A stretch of 64,000 nt of DNA. Source: Bacillota bacterium (GTDB taxonomy: Bacteria; Bacillota; UBA4882; UBA8346). The notes below the pieces were generated by a model. That model did no database searches and was not told the origin of the DNA. It saw only the letters and a list, made by a program, of their open reading frames with translations. Positions within the stretch are counted from its first letter, which is position 1. Every line of letters begins with the position of its first letter. The position numbers and the translations under genes were made by a program. Positions 44,063-52,491 of this stretch are shown here, one piece after another. The DNA lies in contig JAEYPR010000021.1 in assembly GCA_023410535.1 (NCBI GenBank), forward strand, positions 1 to 64,000, given 5' to 3'.

Positions 44063-45064
44063 GTGAGGAAGTGGGGAATTTTATTCATTGCTTGTATGCT
44101 ATTCGTAACGGTTTTCAGCAGTTATGGAATGGGAGCTTCGAAAACATTAACGGTTTATTCGTCGCACCCGGCGGATCTGATTAATTCAATTGTGAAAGAG
44201 TTTCAAGAACGGACGGGTATTACGGTGGATATTGTGGCCGCCGGAACCGGCGAATTATTAAAACGGGTCCAAGCTGAAAGTCAAAATCCGTTAGGTGATG
44301 TAGTTTGGGGCGGTGGCGCCGAGTCGCTGGATGCTTACAAACCGTATTTCCAAAAATACCAAACCGCCTCTGATAAGTTTATTACCAAAAACAACAAAGA
44401 CAAAGAGTACCTATGGACGGGTTTCACCGGACTGCCAATGGTGATCATGTATAACAAAAAGCTGGTCAAAGCGGAAGACACTCCAAAAGGTTGGGCCGAC
44501 CTGATCAATCCGAAGTTCAAAGGGAAGATTGCCTGTGCCGATCCGGCTAAATCCGGTTCTTCGTATACAACCATCGTGACCATCCTGACTGCCTTTGGCA
44601 AAGACAACGGGAAGGGATGGGATTTTGTCGGGAAACTCATCAAAAACCTCGACGGTAAGATCTTATCCAGTTCGACCGCAGTTTATAAAGGGGTTGCCGA
44701 CGGTGAATACAGCCTTGGATTGACCTATGAGGAAGCGGCCGCCAAATACATTAAAGCCGGCGCCGATGTCGGGATTGTTTATCCGAAAGAAGGGACTTCG
44801 GCGGTTCCTGATGGTATGGCAATTATCAAAGGGACGAAAAACCTGGAAAATGCCAAAAAGTTCATGGATTTTGTGGTGAGCAAGGATGTTCAGACCATTG
44901 TCTCGAAATCGCTGATGCGGCGCTCGGTCCGGTCCGATATTCCGGCTCCGGAAGGTTTGATCGACATGAAAAAGATTAAATTGGTCAAATACGACTTTAC
45001 CTTTGCTTCAGAGAAGAAAAATGATATTTTGGCGAAGTGGAAGGATTTAGTGATCGGCCGTTAA
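44063..45064 (+). CDS. ABC importer substrate-binding protein, AfuA/FbpA/PhnS-like
   Basis: A 333-residue exported binding protein. A signal peptide (about 1-24) leads to LTVYSSHPADLINSIVKEFQERTGITV, the pattern of the iron/sugar-phosphate/2-aminoethylphosphonate group. GTG 44063 is preferred over ATG 44057 because AAGGAGGT ends directly before 44057. The FbpA-type iron tyrosine pair is not evident, while the operon contains a PHP phosphatase-like gene and a two-component system. This makes an organophosphate or hexose-phosphate ligand (as for AfuA) as likely as ferric iron. Confidence 0.85.
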   Translation: MRKWGILFIACMLFVTVFSSYGMGASKTLTVYSSHPADLINSIVKEFQERTGITVDIVAAGTGELLKRVQAESQNPLGDVVWGGGAESLDAYKPYFQKYQTASDKFITKNNKDKEYLWTGFTGLPMVIMYNKKLVKAEDTPKGWADLINPKFKGKIACADPAKSGSSYTTIVTILTAFGKDNGKGWDFVGKLIKNLDGKILSSSTAVYKGVADGEYSLGLTYEEAAAKYIKAGADVGIVYPKEGTSAVPDGMAIIKGTKNLENAKKFMDFVVSKDVQTIVSKSLMRRSVRSDIPAPEGLIDMKKIKLVKYDFTFASEKKNDILAKWKDLVIGR

Positions 45065-45119
45065 AAAAAGTAGTGGATTTTGGCAGCACAGCGATTGATT
45101 CTCGTTATATCATTGGATC

Positions 45120-45157
45120 ATATTAGGACATTTCTTCCCGTAGAAGTGTCCTAATAT
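45120..45157 (+). terminator. Hairpin between binding protein and ATPase genes
   Basis: TATTAGGACA and TGTCCTAATA, extended inward by TTTCT/AGAAG, give about 15 pairs around TCCCGT. No T-run follows, so partial attenuation or 3' protection within the operon is likely. Confidence 0.6.
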
Positions 45158-45268
45158 AGTATTCATTTAAAACACCTTGCATTTTATCGACGAAATAAGT
45201 TGCACCGTTATTTGCGACGATTACGATAAATTGCAATTTTGCCATTAGCCGATAAGGAGTGTTGAACT

Positions 45269-46360
45269 TTGAGTTATGATGTGGTCATCGATCAGGCGGT
45301 GAAACGGTATGGCGATTTTCAGGCCGTTGCCGGCGTTTCTTTTACAGTGAATAAAGGGGAATTCTTTACCTTGCTTGGCCCGTCCGGTTGCGGTAAAACG
45401 ACGTTGTTACGGATGATTGCCGGATTTAACCCGATCGACGGAGGGCGGATTTTATTTGATGATCAAGTGATGAATCCGGTCCCGGCTCATCAACGCAATA
45501 CCGGAATGGTCTTTCAGAATTATGCCATCTTCCCTCACATGTCGGTCTTTGAGAATGTGGCTTATGGTCTGAAAGCACGAAAGCTAAGCCGGGTAGAACT
45601 GACACAACGGGTTGAAGAAGCGTTGGATCTGGTGCAAATTCGCCAATACTGTGACCGGCAGCCGTCACAACTCTCCGGCGGACAGCAACAACGGGTCGCG
45701 TTGGCCCGGGCGGTGGTGATCCACCCCGGGGTCTTATTGATGGATGAGCCACTCAGCAATCTTGATGCGAAACTACGGGTGCAAATGCGGACGGTCATTA
45801 AAAAGTTGCAACGCAATTTGAATATTACCACGATTTATGTGACCCACGACCAGGAAGAGGCTTTGGCGATCTCCGACCGGATCGCGGTGATGAATCAAGG
45901 CCGGATTGAACAGATCGGCACTCCGCAAGCGATCTATCTCAACCCGGCAAGTCCGTTTGTGGCCGGGTTTATTGGAACATCGAACTTTCTCGAGGCGGAA
46001 CGGGTCGGCGATAATTCCGATGGAACCGCCATAGTAGTTATCAACGGGCAGAAGCAGTTGCGCGTCCCGTTGACGGTGATGAAGTCCAAGGCCAAGATTG
46101 TGACCGTTTCCGCCCGCCCCGAGACGTTGGAACTTGGTCCGTTGCAAGAGGGCGAGTTGGCCGGAGAAATCGGGTTAGCCACTTTTTTGGGTGATTACAT
46201 CAATTATGAAGTCGTTTTGACCAACGGTCAAACCGTCGAGGTAAATGAATATACCAAGGATACCCAGGCGATCAAAGCGATCGGGACCAAGGTGTCGGTA
46301 ATTCTTAGGCCGGAATTGGTCCAAGTCTTCGCCGGAACGGCGAAGGAGGAAACTGCATGA
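45269..46360 (+). CDS. ABC importer ATPase, AfuC/FbpC/PotA-like
   Basis: A 363-residue ATPase with Walker A GPSGCGKTTLLRMIAG, signature LSGGQQQRVALARA and Walker B LLMDEPLSNLD in the first 235 residues, and a TOBE-type regulatory domain behind. It starts with TTG behind AAGGAGTG. It overlaps the permease gene by 4 bp (ATGA), so the two are co-translated. Confidence 0.92.
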   Translation: MSYDVVIDQAVKRYGDFQAVAGVSFTVNKGEFFTLLGPSGCGKTTLLRMIAGFNPIDGGRILFDDQVMNPVPAHQRNTGMVFQNYAIFPHMSVFENVAYGLKARKLSRVELTQRVEEALDLVQIRQYCDRQPSQLSGGQQQRVALARAVVIHPGVLLMDEPLSNLDAKLRVQMRTVIKKLQRNLNITTIYVTHDQEEALAISDRIAVMNQGRIEQIGTPQAIYLNPASPFVAGFIGTSNFLEAERVGDNSDGTAIVVINGQKQLRVPLTVMKSKAKIVTVSARPETLELGPLQEGELAGEIGLATFLGDYINYEVVLTNGQTVEVNEYTKDTQAIKAIGTKVSVILRPELVQVFAGTAKEETA

Positions 46361-48048
46361 AACATGCTGCGAATCCCGCTGAGAGAATGACGGTTTCAAA
46401 AGGTTTTGCTCTGCGACGTTGGGATTTTTGGTCGTTGATTACTGGCGGCGCCTTTATTGTCTTAGCCCTCTTTTTACTTTATCCGTTTTCATCATTGATC
46501 TGGCGTAGTTTTCTCACGGAATCGGGCCAGTTTACGTTCCAAAATTATCTGGACTTTTTCCGGCTTCCGTATTATTACCGGACGTTAACCAACAGTTTAT
46601 CGGTTTGTGTTACCACGACCCTTTTGGCCACTGCCATCGGACTGCCCTTAGCCTACATCACTACCCGATATAACATTTGGGGCAAAAAGTTGTTGAATCT
46701 GCTGATCATCATGTCGTTGTTATCGCCGCCGTTTATCGGGGCTTATTCCTGGATTTTGCTTTTGGGGCGGAGCGGCTTTCTGACGAAGTGGTTTCAGTCC
46801 ATCGGAATCACGATGCCCCCAATTTACGGCTGGTTGGGGATTATCCTGGTCTTTACGCTCAAATTTTTCCCCTTTGTTTATTTATATGTCTCCGGCGCGT
46901 TAGGCAGCGTTGACCGTTCGCTGGAGGAAGCGGCTGAAAATCTCGGCGTCCATGGCTGGAAGCGGATACTTTCGATTACGTTTCCTTTGATCTTGCCGAC
47001 GATTCTTTCCGGGGCGCTGATGGTGTTTATGAGTTCGTTGGCGGACTTCGGCACTCCGATGCTGATTGGCGAAGGCTTTAAGGTGCTCCCGGTTTTGGTC
47101 TACGAGGAATATATGAGTGAGATTGGCGGAAACGCCTCAGTGGCCAGCACTTTGAGTGTCCTGATCATTCTTTGCGCCACTGCGGTATTGCTCTTCCAGA
47201 AATGGGTCATCACCCGCAAAAACTATACTATGAGCGCGCTACGACCCCCGGCAATCAAAACATTACCTCCCGGAATGCGGGTGTTATTGACCGCCGCTTG
47301 TTACGCCATTGCTTTGGTGGCGGTATTGCCGCAGGTAGTCGTAGTGGTTACTTCGTTTCTTAAGACCAACGGGCCGATCTTTGTCGCCGGGTTCAGCCTG
47401 GAGAGTTACGCGACGATCATGTATAAGTTATCGCATAACATCACCAATACCTTTCTTTATGCCACGATCGCCATCGTAATCATGGTTTTGAGCGGCTTGA
47501 TGCTGTCGTATGTGATTGTTCGACGCCGTTCCAAACGCACCGCGTTGCTCGATGTCTTGATTATGTTTCCGTATGTGGTTCCGGGAGCGGTGTTGGGCAT
47601 TACGTTGTTGGTGGCTTTTAACCAACGTCCGCTTTTGCTCAGCGGAACCTGGTTCATCTTGGTGCTGGCTTATATCATTCGGAAACTTCCGTACACCATT
47701 CGTTCCAGCACGGCGATTCTTTATCAGATTGATCCCAGTATTGAAGAAGCCTCGATCAACTTAGGGGTTGCTCCAATGAAAACGTTCTTTAAGACTACCG
47801 CGGTCTTAATGATGCCCGGCGTCTTTTCGGGAGCGATTTTAAGTTGGATCACGACCATCAATGAGCTGAGCTCCAGTGTAATGTTGTACACCGGCAAAAC
47901 CGCCACCATTTCGGTGGCAATCTACACTGAGGTCGTCCGGGCTAGCTTTGGAACAGCTGCGGCCTTGGCCGCGATTTTAACCTTTGCGACCATCATTTCC
48001 TTGTTGATCTTTTATAAGATTTCGGGTGGCAAAGAGGTTTCAATGTAA
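46357..48048 (+). CDS. ABC importer double-length permease, AfuB/FbpB-like
   Basis: A 563-residue permease in which two six-helix units are fused. Each unit carries an EAA loop: SLEEAAENLGVHGWKRILSITFPLILPT and SIEEASINLGVAPMKTFFKTTAVLMMPG. Fused permeases are typical of ferric iron (FbpB) and hexose-phosphate (AfuB) systems. Its stop is 28 bp before the PHP gene, whose ribosome binding site is AAAGGAGC, so the operon continues. Confidence 0.92.
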   Translation: MKHAANPAERMTVSKGFALRRWDFWSLITGGAFIVLALFLLYPFSSLIWRSFLTESGQFTFQNYLDFFRLPYYYRTLTNSLSVCVTTTLLATAIGLPLAYITTRYNIWGKKLLNLLIIMSLLSPPFIGAYSWILLLGRSGFLTKWFQSIGITMPPIYGWLGIILVFTLKFFPFVYLYVSGALGSVDRSLEEAAENLGVHGWKRILSITFPLILPTILSGALMVFMSSLADFGTPMLIGEGFKVLPVLVYEEYMSEIGGNASVASTLSVLIILCATAVLLFQKWVITRKNYTMSALRPPAIKTLPPGMRVLLTAACYAIALVAVLPQVVVVVTSFLKTNGPIFVAGFSLESYATIMYKLSHNITNTFLYATIAIVIMVLSGLMLSYVIVRRRSKRTALLDVLIMFPYVVPGAVLGITLLVAFNQRPLLLSGTWFILVLAYIIRKLPYTIRSSTAILYQIDPSIEEASINLGVAPMKTFFKTTAVLMMPGVFSGAILSWITTINELSSSVMLYTGKTATISVAIYTEVVRASFGTAAALAAILTFATIISLLIFYKISGGKEVSM

Positions 48049-48076
48049 AAGCACAAGTTTTCAAAGGAGCATCACG

Positions 48077-48822
48077 ATGCAAATTACTGATCTTCATACC
48101 CATACAACTTTTTCCGATGGCGACGGCCGCGTGGAACAGGTCATGGCAGCGGCGGAACGGAAAGGTTACCGGCTTGGCATCTCCGATCATGTCTTTTGTT
48201 CCGAGATGACGGATTTTGACACGATCGATATATACTTTGATACCCTTCGCCACTATCCGGTATTGGTCGGAGTTGAGGCCAATATCGGGGATTTTACCCA
48301 ATGGCCCGCCCGAATGGAAGCCAAGCTGGATTACGTGATTGCCAGTGTCCATTCCTTAATGTACCGCGGTAATCCCCTGATTCTCAGCCAATACTTCGGA
48401 GCCCGCGCCGGCCTCGCGATTATCGCTTGCCGTATGAGAAAACTGACAGTCAGTTGTTGTTGGAGACGGCGTTAAGTATGATTGAGCGGACCTTTCAAGC
48501 GACCCGGGTTGATATTTTAGGTCATTGTACAGTATTGCCTTTTTATGAGGATCTGGTCGGCAGCAAGTTTTTGGCCGATTGGGAAGACGCCGTGATTGAA
48601 TTGTGCCGGAAATACCGGGTGGCGATCGAAATCAGCGGTTTATGGAAAGAACCCGGTCCGGCGTTTATCGCGAAAGCGTTGGCGGCGGAGGTTCAATTCG
48701 GCCTGGGAAGCGACTGCCACCGGCTGAACGAACTCTGTGACCTGGAATACCCTTTAAAGATGTTAAAACAGTTCCCCATGATTCAAAAGCGTCTCTACCA
48801 ACCGGATACGTTAAAAATCTGA
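48077..48822 (+). pseudogene. PHP-domain phosphoesterase (histidinol-phosphatase-like), frameshifted
   Basis: PHP-family proteins hydrolyse phosphomonoesters using clustered metals. The first frame gives DLHTHTTFSDGDGRVEQV (metal-binding HxH), GISDH, VGVEANI and ASVHSLM. At about 48418 the correct reading moves to the next frame, continuing as DYRLPYEKTDSQLLLETAL, then ILGHCT, VAIEISGLW and GLGSDCHRL, which supply the remaining metal ligands. G48418 would be used by both GCG and GAT, so one G seems to be missing. Repaired length is about 248 residues. Its place after an AfuABC-like importer suggests that it dephosphorylated the imported substrate. Confidence 0.8.
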
Positions 48823-48841
48823 TCGATGGTGAAGGTATTGC

Positions 48842-49265
48842 TTGAAACTTAACTATTTTTATAAGCTATTATGTCATTTATTGCGATTATCATCGTACCG
48901 TTGCTGGTTGCGGGCGTCATCACTTACGGCTTGCTTACCGAGATCGTCACGGGGAATGTGAGCCGTCTAGCCAATGACGGGGTTGGACGGATCAGTATGC
49001 GGCTGGACGGTATGGCGCAAGAACTGGGTGGTCTGATCAACCAGCTCAGCCAAGCCCCTCAAGTGCAACGGCGATCGAGGATGAGACAGCTTTGAACTCC
49101 GGAAATATTGGAATTCAAAATGTCAACCGCCGGATCAAACTCTATTATGGAAACGAATATGGTCGCGTGATTGAAAGCCGGCGTAACCAAGGTACCAAAG
49201 TCCGGTTGCGATTGCCGGCGATTACCGAAAGGGCGAACCGGGATGCTGAAAGTAGCGGTAATTGA
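48842..49265 (+). pseudogene. Remnant of a YesM-type sensor histidine kinase with large internal deletion
   Basis: A TTG at 48842 opens with KLNYFYKLL; a missing base near 48871 shifts the frame to SFIAIIIVPLLVAGVITYGLL, the first membrane helix, and the start of an extracellular domain up to about 49065. Then, in a third frame, the text jumps to the extreme C-terminus of a histidine kinase: GNIGIQNVNRRIKLYYGNEYG and RNQGTKVRLRLPA, ending at 49265. The second membrane helix, HAMP, phospho-acceptor histidine and most of the ATPase domain (about 400 residues) are gone. The response regulator gene begins inside this remnant. Confidence 0.8.
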
Positions 49266-50031
49266 AGATGAAAATCTGGCCCGTAAAGGGTTGATCCTCA
49301 CCACCCCATGGGAGAAGCTTGGTTGCGAAGTGGTGGGAGAAGCGATCAACGGTCTTGAGGGACTGCGATTGGTGAAACGATGCCAACCCGATATTGTACT
49401 GACCGACATCCGGATGTCGGGACTAAACGGCCTGAAAATGATCAGACGTCTCCGCCAAAGCTGCCAGGCCGAGTTTATCATCATTTCGGGTTACAGTGAG
49501 TTTGAATACGCGCAACAAGCGGTAAGTCTGGGAGTGAAGGAATATCTTTTGAAACCGGTCCGTCCTGAAAAGTTGCATCAAGTGATCCGCGGGGTGGTCC
49601 AGTCCATCCGCGAACAGAAGAATCTCCGTAAACTTCAGAACGGTTTGGAGAATGTCCAAGAAAGTAAAGTGATGTTGTTCAAGGAGTATCTACTCCGGGA
49701 CGAAATCGACTGTAAGGAGCATTATGTCCGGTCGGCCATTGACTATATTCGTGTCAATTATCAGCGGAACATCAGTATCGCCGAGGTCGTCGGCCACCTG
49801 CATATCTGTAAGAGTTATCTGTTCCGGATCTTTAAGGCCGAGACCAATTATACGTTTATCGAATATCTCACATATTACCGAGTTAAAAAAGCGATTGAAT
49901 TATTGAAGGATAAAACCGTGAAGATATATGAGATCGCCAATTTGGTCGGTTATAACGACTACCGTTATTTTAGCGCGATTTTCAAACGTTATGTCGGACT
50001 GAATCCTTCGGAATTTAAAGGATTGAACTAG
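49243..50031 (+). CDS. YesN-type response regulator with AraC output domain
   Basis: A 262-residue protein. The receiver domain (about 1-120) has acidic pocket EDE, phospho-acceptor Asp in DIVLTDIRMSG, and Lys in YLLKPV. The AraC domain (about 160-262) has ISIAEVVGHLHICKSYLFRIF and IYEIANLVGYNDYRYFSAIFKRY. YesN proteins are usually about 350-530 residues; this one has a short linker of only about 40 residues. It overlaps the kinase remnant by 23 bp. With the kinase destroyed, it may be orphaned or phosphorylated by another kinase. It would have regulated the upstream importer. Confidence 0.88.
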   Translation: MLKVAVIEDENLARKGLILTTPWEKLGCEVVGEAINGLEGLRLVKRCQPDIVLTDIRMSGLNGLKMIRRLRQSCQAEFIIISGYSEFEYAQQAVSLGVKEYLLKPVRPEKLHQVIRGVVQSIREQKNLRKLQNGLENVQESKVMLFKEYLLRDEIDCKEHYVRSAIDYIRVNYQRNISIAEVVGHLHICKSYLFRIFKAETNYTFIEYLTYYRVKKAIELLKDKTVKIYEIANLVGYNDYRYFSAIFKRYVGLNPSEFKGLN

Positions 50032-50223
50032 TTCGACGGTTTTATTGTGTGGATCTCAATTTCTGAAACTTCACTTTCGCTACGCTTCGGCTTCCGAATT
50101 CCCCAACCTACTCGTCAGCCCCATCGTTGAGTGTCAAGTATTGGATAAAGTATCCGGAAATCAAAGGAAAAACCGGGACCGGCCGCGAACTAATGGGCAT
50201 AAAGTCGCAGAGGAGGGGCCGGT

Positions 50224-50490
50224 GTGTGGATTATGGTTGGCGCCGCTTGGTGTGAAAAATGCCAGCAAACCAAGGAATTACTGTTTGAAAAAGGCTTGTG
50301 GCAGATGGTGCATTATCTTGATTTTGAGACGGCGGAAGGGAAAAAAATAGCCGTTGAGTATGGGGCGGAACAAATACCTTTCTTTGTGGTCGACGGGGAA
50401 TTGGTGGAGTATGTCGGTCAATTTCTACATATATTAACAGAACGGAAAATGAAGGAAGAATTGGCGAAAGAAGATGAAGCGAGGCAATGA
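50224..50490 (+). CDS. Small thioredoxin/glutaredoxin-like protein
   Basis: An 88-residue thioredoxin-fold protein. The redox motif is WCEKC (Cys10, Cys13) and the cis-proline loop is EQIPFFVVDGE. GTG 50224 follows AGGAGGGG. Its stop overlaps the ATG of the rubredoxin-flavin reductase gene by 4 bp, so the two are probably made together and may form an electron-transfer pair for oxidative stress defence. The 192 bp upstream hold nothing that I recognise. Confidence 0.8.
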   Translation: MWIMVGAAWCEKCQQTKELLFEKGLWQMVHYLDFETAEGKKIAVEYGAEQIPFFVVDGELVEYVGQFLHILTERKMKEELAKEDEARQ

Positions 50491-51104
50491 AACAATGGCG
50501 CTGTAAAGTGTGCGGTTATATTGGAGTGGGAGAGACTCCGCCTGATGTCTGTCCGGTCTGCGGCGCCGGCGCCGCAGCGTTTGAGGAAGTGGCAGGCGCG
50601 GACCAAGCGGGCCCCGAACAACATCATCAGTTGCAACAGGTGCTTTTTCGCATACCTTGCGGTTTGTTTATGGTCAGTGCGGAGTTCGATGGGAAACCCA
50701 ATGGGATGATTAATAATACTGTTTTTCAGATCACTGACGCTCCGGTGCAATTGCTACTTGGGATGGACAAGCAACATTTAACAACCGAGCTGATCCAAAA
50801 AAGCCAGTCGTTTGCTGTGCACTTTTTAAATCCAGACCAGCTGGAACTGGTTAAACGGTTTGGATTCCAGTCCGGACGGGAGCTTGACAAGTTCATCGGA
50901 TTGGATTGGCGCCCGGGCGAGACGGGAGCGCCGTTGCTGGCAACGGCTGAGGGTTACCTGGAATGCCGGATCCGTGCCGACAAGACAATCGATGCCGGAA
51001 CCCATCTGGTTTTCTTGGGTGAAGTGGTCAAGGCAATCCTAAAGGAGCAGGTGCCGGTTTTAACCTATCAAGAGTATCGTCAACGCAAGCAAGAACTCTG
51101 GTAG
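50487..51104 (+). CDS. Rubredoxin-like domain fused to a flavin reductase (NADH:FMN type)
   Basis: A 205-residue protein. Residues 1-27 carry a rubredoxin/rubrerythrin-type iron site (Cys6, Cys9, Cys22, Cys25 in RCKVCGY and VCPVCGA). Residues about 45-205 form an FMN-binding flavin reductase-like domain. The components match high-molecular-weight rubredoxin (Hrb) of acetogens, where the rubredoxin sits at the C-terminus; here the order is reversed. A role passing electrons from NADH to an oxygen- or peroxide-reducing partner is inferred. It is coupled to the thioredoxin-like gene. Confidence 0.85.
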   Translation: MKQWRCKVCGYIGVGETPPDVCPVCGAGAAAFEEVAGADQAGPEQHHQLQQVLFRIPCGLFMVSAEFDGKPNGMINNTVFQITDAPVQLLLGMDKQHLTTELIQKSQSFAVHFLNPDQLELVKRFGFQSGRELDKFIGLDWRPGETGAPLLATAEGYLECRIRADKTIDAGTHLVFLGEVVKAILKEQVPVLTYQEYRQRKQELW

Positions 51105-51257
51105 ACGCGGTAATCCGCGCTTTTTGACGACGCGTAGCCTATAATATAGGGTATAAAGATGAAACCGAATCGAAATCGAATCAACGAGGAATAGTTTTTT
51201 TGAATTTTAAACGAAACTTTTATGTAGCAATTTATTTTAAAATAAGGATCAACAATT

Positions 51258-52262
51258 ATGGCAGAGTTTATTACGTTGGGAATCGAATCGTCGTGTGACG
51301 ATACTTCGGTGGCGGTGGTGGCCGATGGAAAGCGGATTTTGAGCAATGTCATCTCTTCGCAAGCGAAGCATGCCGCATTCGGCGGGGTCGTACCGGAGTT
51401 GGCGGCGCGTTGCCATTTGGAAGCGGTTTTACCCATTTACCAGATGGCGTTGGCCGAGGCCGGAATCGGTCTCGAGCAAGTGAATCTGGTGGCTGCAACC
51501 TACGGGCCGGGGTTGATCGGCAGTCTGTTGGTAGGTTTATCGTTCGCCAAAGGGTTGGCCTTGGGAAAGGGGCTTCCGTTCATCGGGGTCAACCATATTG
51601 AAGGGCATATTTATGCCAATGTGTTGGAGCGGCCGGAGGTTAAACCGCCATTCATCTGTTTAACTGTCTCCGGTGGTCATACCGACCTTTTATATATGGA
51701 GGATTGGGGTAGCTATCGGATTTTGGGACGGACTCGCGATGATGCTGCGGGCGAAGCATTTGACAAAGTAGCCCGGGTTTTGGGATTAGGTTATCCGGGT
51801 GGGCCGGTCATTGACAGGTTGGCCAAGGATGCTCCCGATGACTTGGAGTTTGTTCAACCGAAAGGGTTTGGGCAAAATTATGATTTTTCGTTTAGCGGTT
51901 TGAAGACGGCGGTCATTAACTATCTGCACCGTCAACAACAGTTGGAACTTACGGTTGATGCGGCACATGTCGTCGCAAGCTTTCAGCGGCAAGCGGTGGA
52001 ACAGTTGACTGCACGCTTGTTTAAGGCGGTCGATGCGCTGGCGGTCGGGACGGTGTTGCTCTCCGGCGGGGTTGCCGCCAATAGTAAACTACGGGAGCGC
52101 TGCCAGGCCGAGGCGGAACGCCGAGGGATTGCTTGTTATTTTCCACCGCTCAAGTTATGCACTGACAATGCGGCGATGATTGCAGCGGCCGGATTTTTTT
52201 CGTATCGGGCCAAAGGCCCATCGGGACTGGAAATAACGGCTCAACCGGGCCTTTGTTTATAA
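51258..52262 (+). CDS. tsaD: tRNA N6-threonylcarbamoyladenosine transferase TsaD
   Basis: A 334-residue ASKHA-fold enzyme that transfers the threonylcarbamoyl group to A37 of ANN-decoding tRNAs, with TsaB and TsaE. It has GIESSCDDTSVAVV at the N-terminus, metal-ligand NHIEGHIYAN at about 110, VSGGHTDLL and C-terminal GGVAANSKLRERC. Full length. No tsaB or tsaE lies beside it. DnaA-box-like sites start 4 bp after its stop. Confidence 0.97.
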   Translation: MAEFITLGIESSCDDTSVAVVADGKRILSNVISSQAKHAAFGGVVPELAARCHLEAVLPIYQMALAEAGIGLEQVNLVAATYGPGLIGSLLVGLSFAKGLALGKGLPFIGVNHIEGHIYANVLERPEVKPPFICLTVSGGHTDLLYMEDWGSYRILGRTRDDAAGEAFDKVARVLGLGYPGGPVIDRLAKDAPDDLEFVQPKGFGQNYDFSFSGLKTAVINYLHRQQQLELTVDAAHVVASFQRQAVEQLTARLFKAVDALAVGTVLLSGGVAANSKLRERCQAEAERRGIACYFPPLKLCTDNAAMIAAAGFFSYRAKGPSGLEITAQPGLCL

Positions 52263-52265
52263 AAT

Positions 52266-52424
52266 TGTGGATAAGTTTAGCAGGAAATCGGTCAAATGGC
52301 GTGATGTAGGGAAAGGGTTTTACACAGGATAGGTTGTGGATAACTTGTGGATATTGTGGATATGTCCCTAAAATGAGTAAAATCAAGGGTTGAATTGTGG
52401 ATAACTTGTGGATATTGTGGAAAA
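52266..52424 (+). promoter_or_regulatory. Cluster of seven DnaA-box-like 9-mers
   Basis: All lie in one orientation: TGTGGATAA at 52266, 52335 and 52396; TGTGGATAT at 52346, 52355 and 52407; TGTGGAAAA at 52416. The first is the exact complement of the TTATCCACA consensus. Two triplets (52335-52363 and 52396-52424) have the same internal spacing (11 then 9 bp) and are offset by 61 bp. Further sites occur inside the next gene: TTATCCACA at 52950-52958 and TTGTCCACA at 52698-52706, in the opposite orientation. dnaA, dnaN and rpmH are not nearby. Confidence 0.85.
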
Positions 52425-52491
52425 CTCAGAATTCATCGGGCGTAAGCTATAAAAAACCAGCTAAACTGGAGTTTTTACGAGGCGGTACCGC

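Noticed and set aside
52266..52424. Replication origin (oriC)
   Set aside because: DnaA-like boxes are present, but the usual neighbours dnaA, dnaN, rpmH and gyr genes are absent and no clear AT-rich unwinding region lies beside them.
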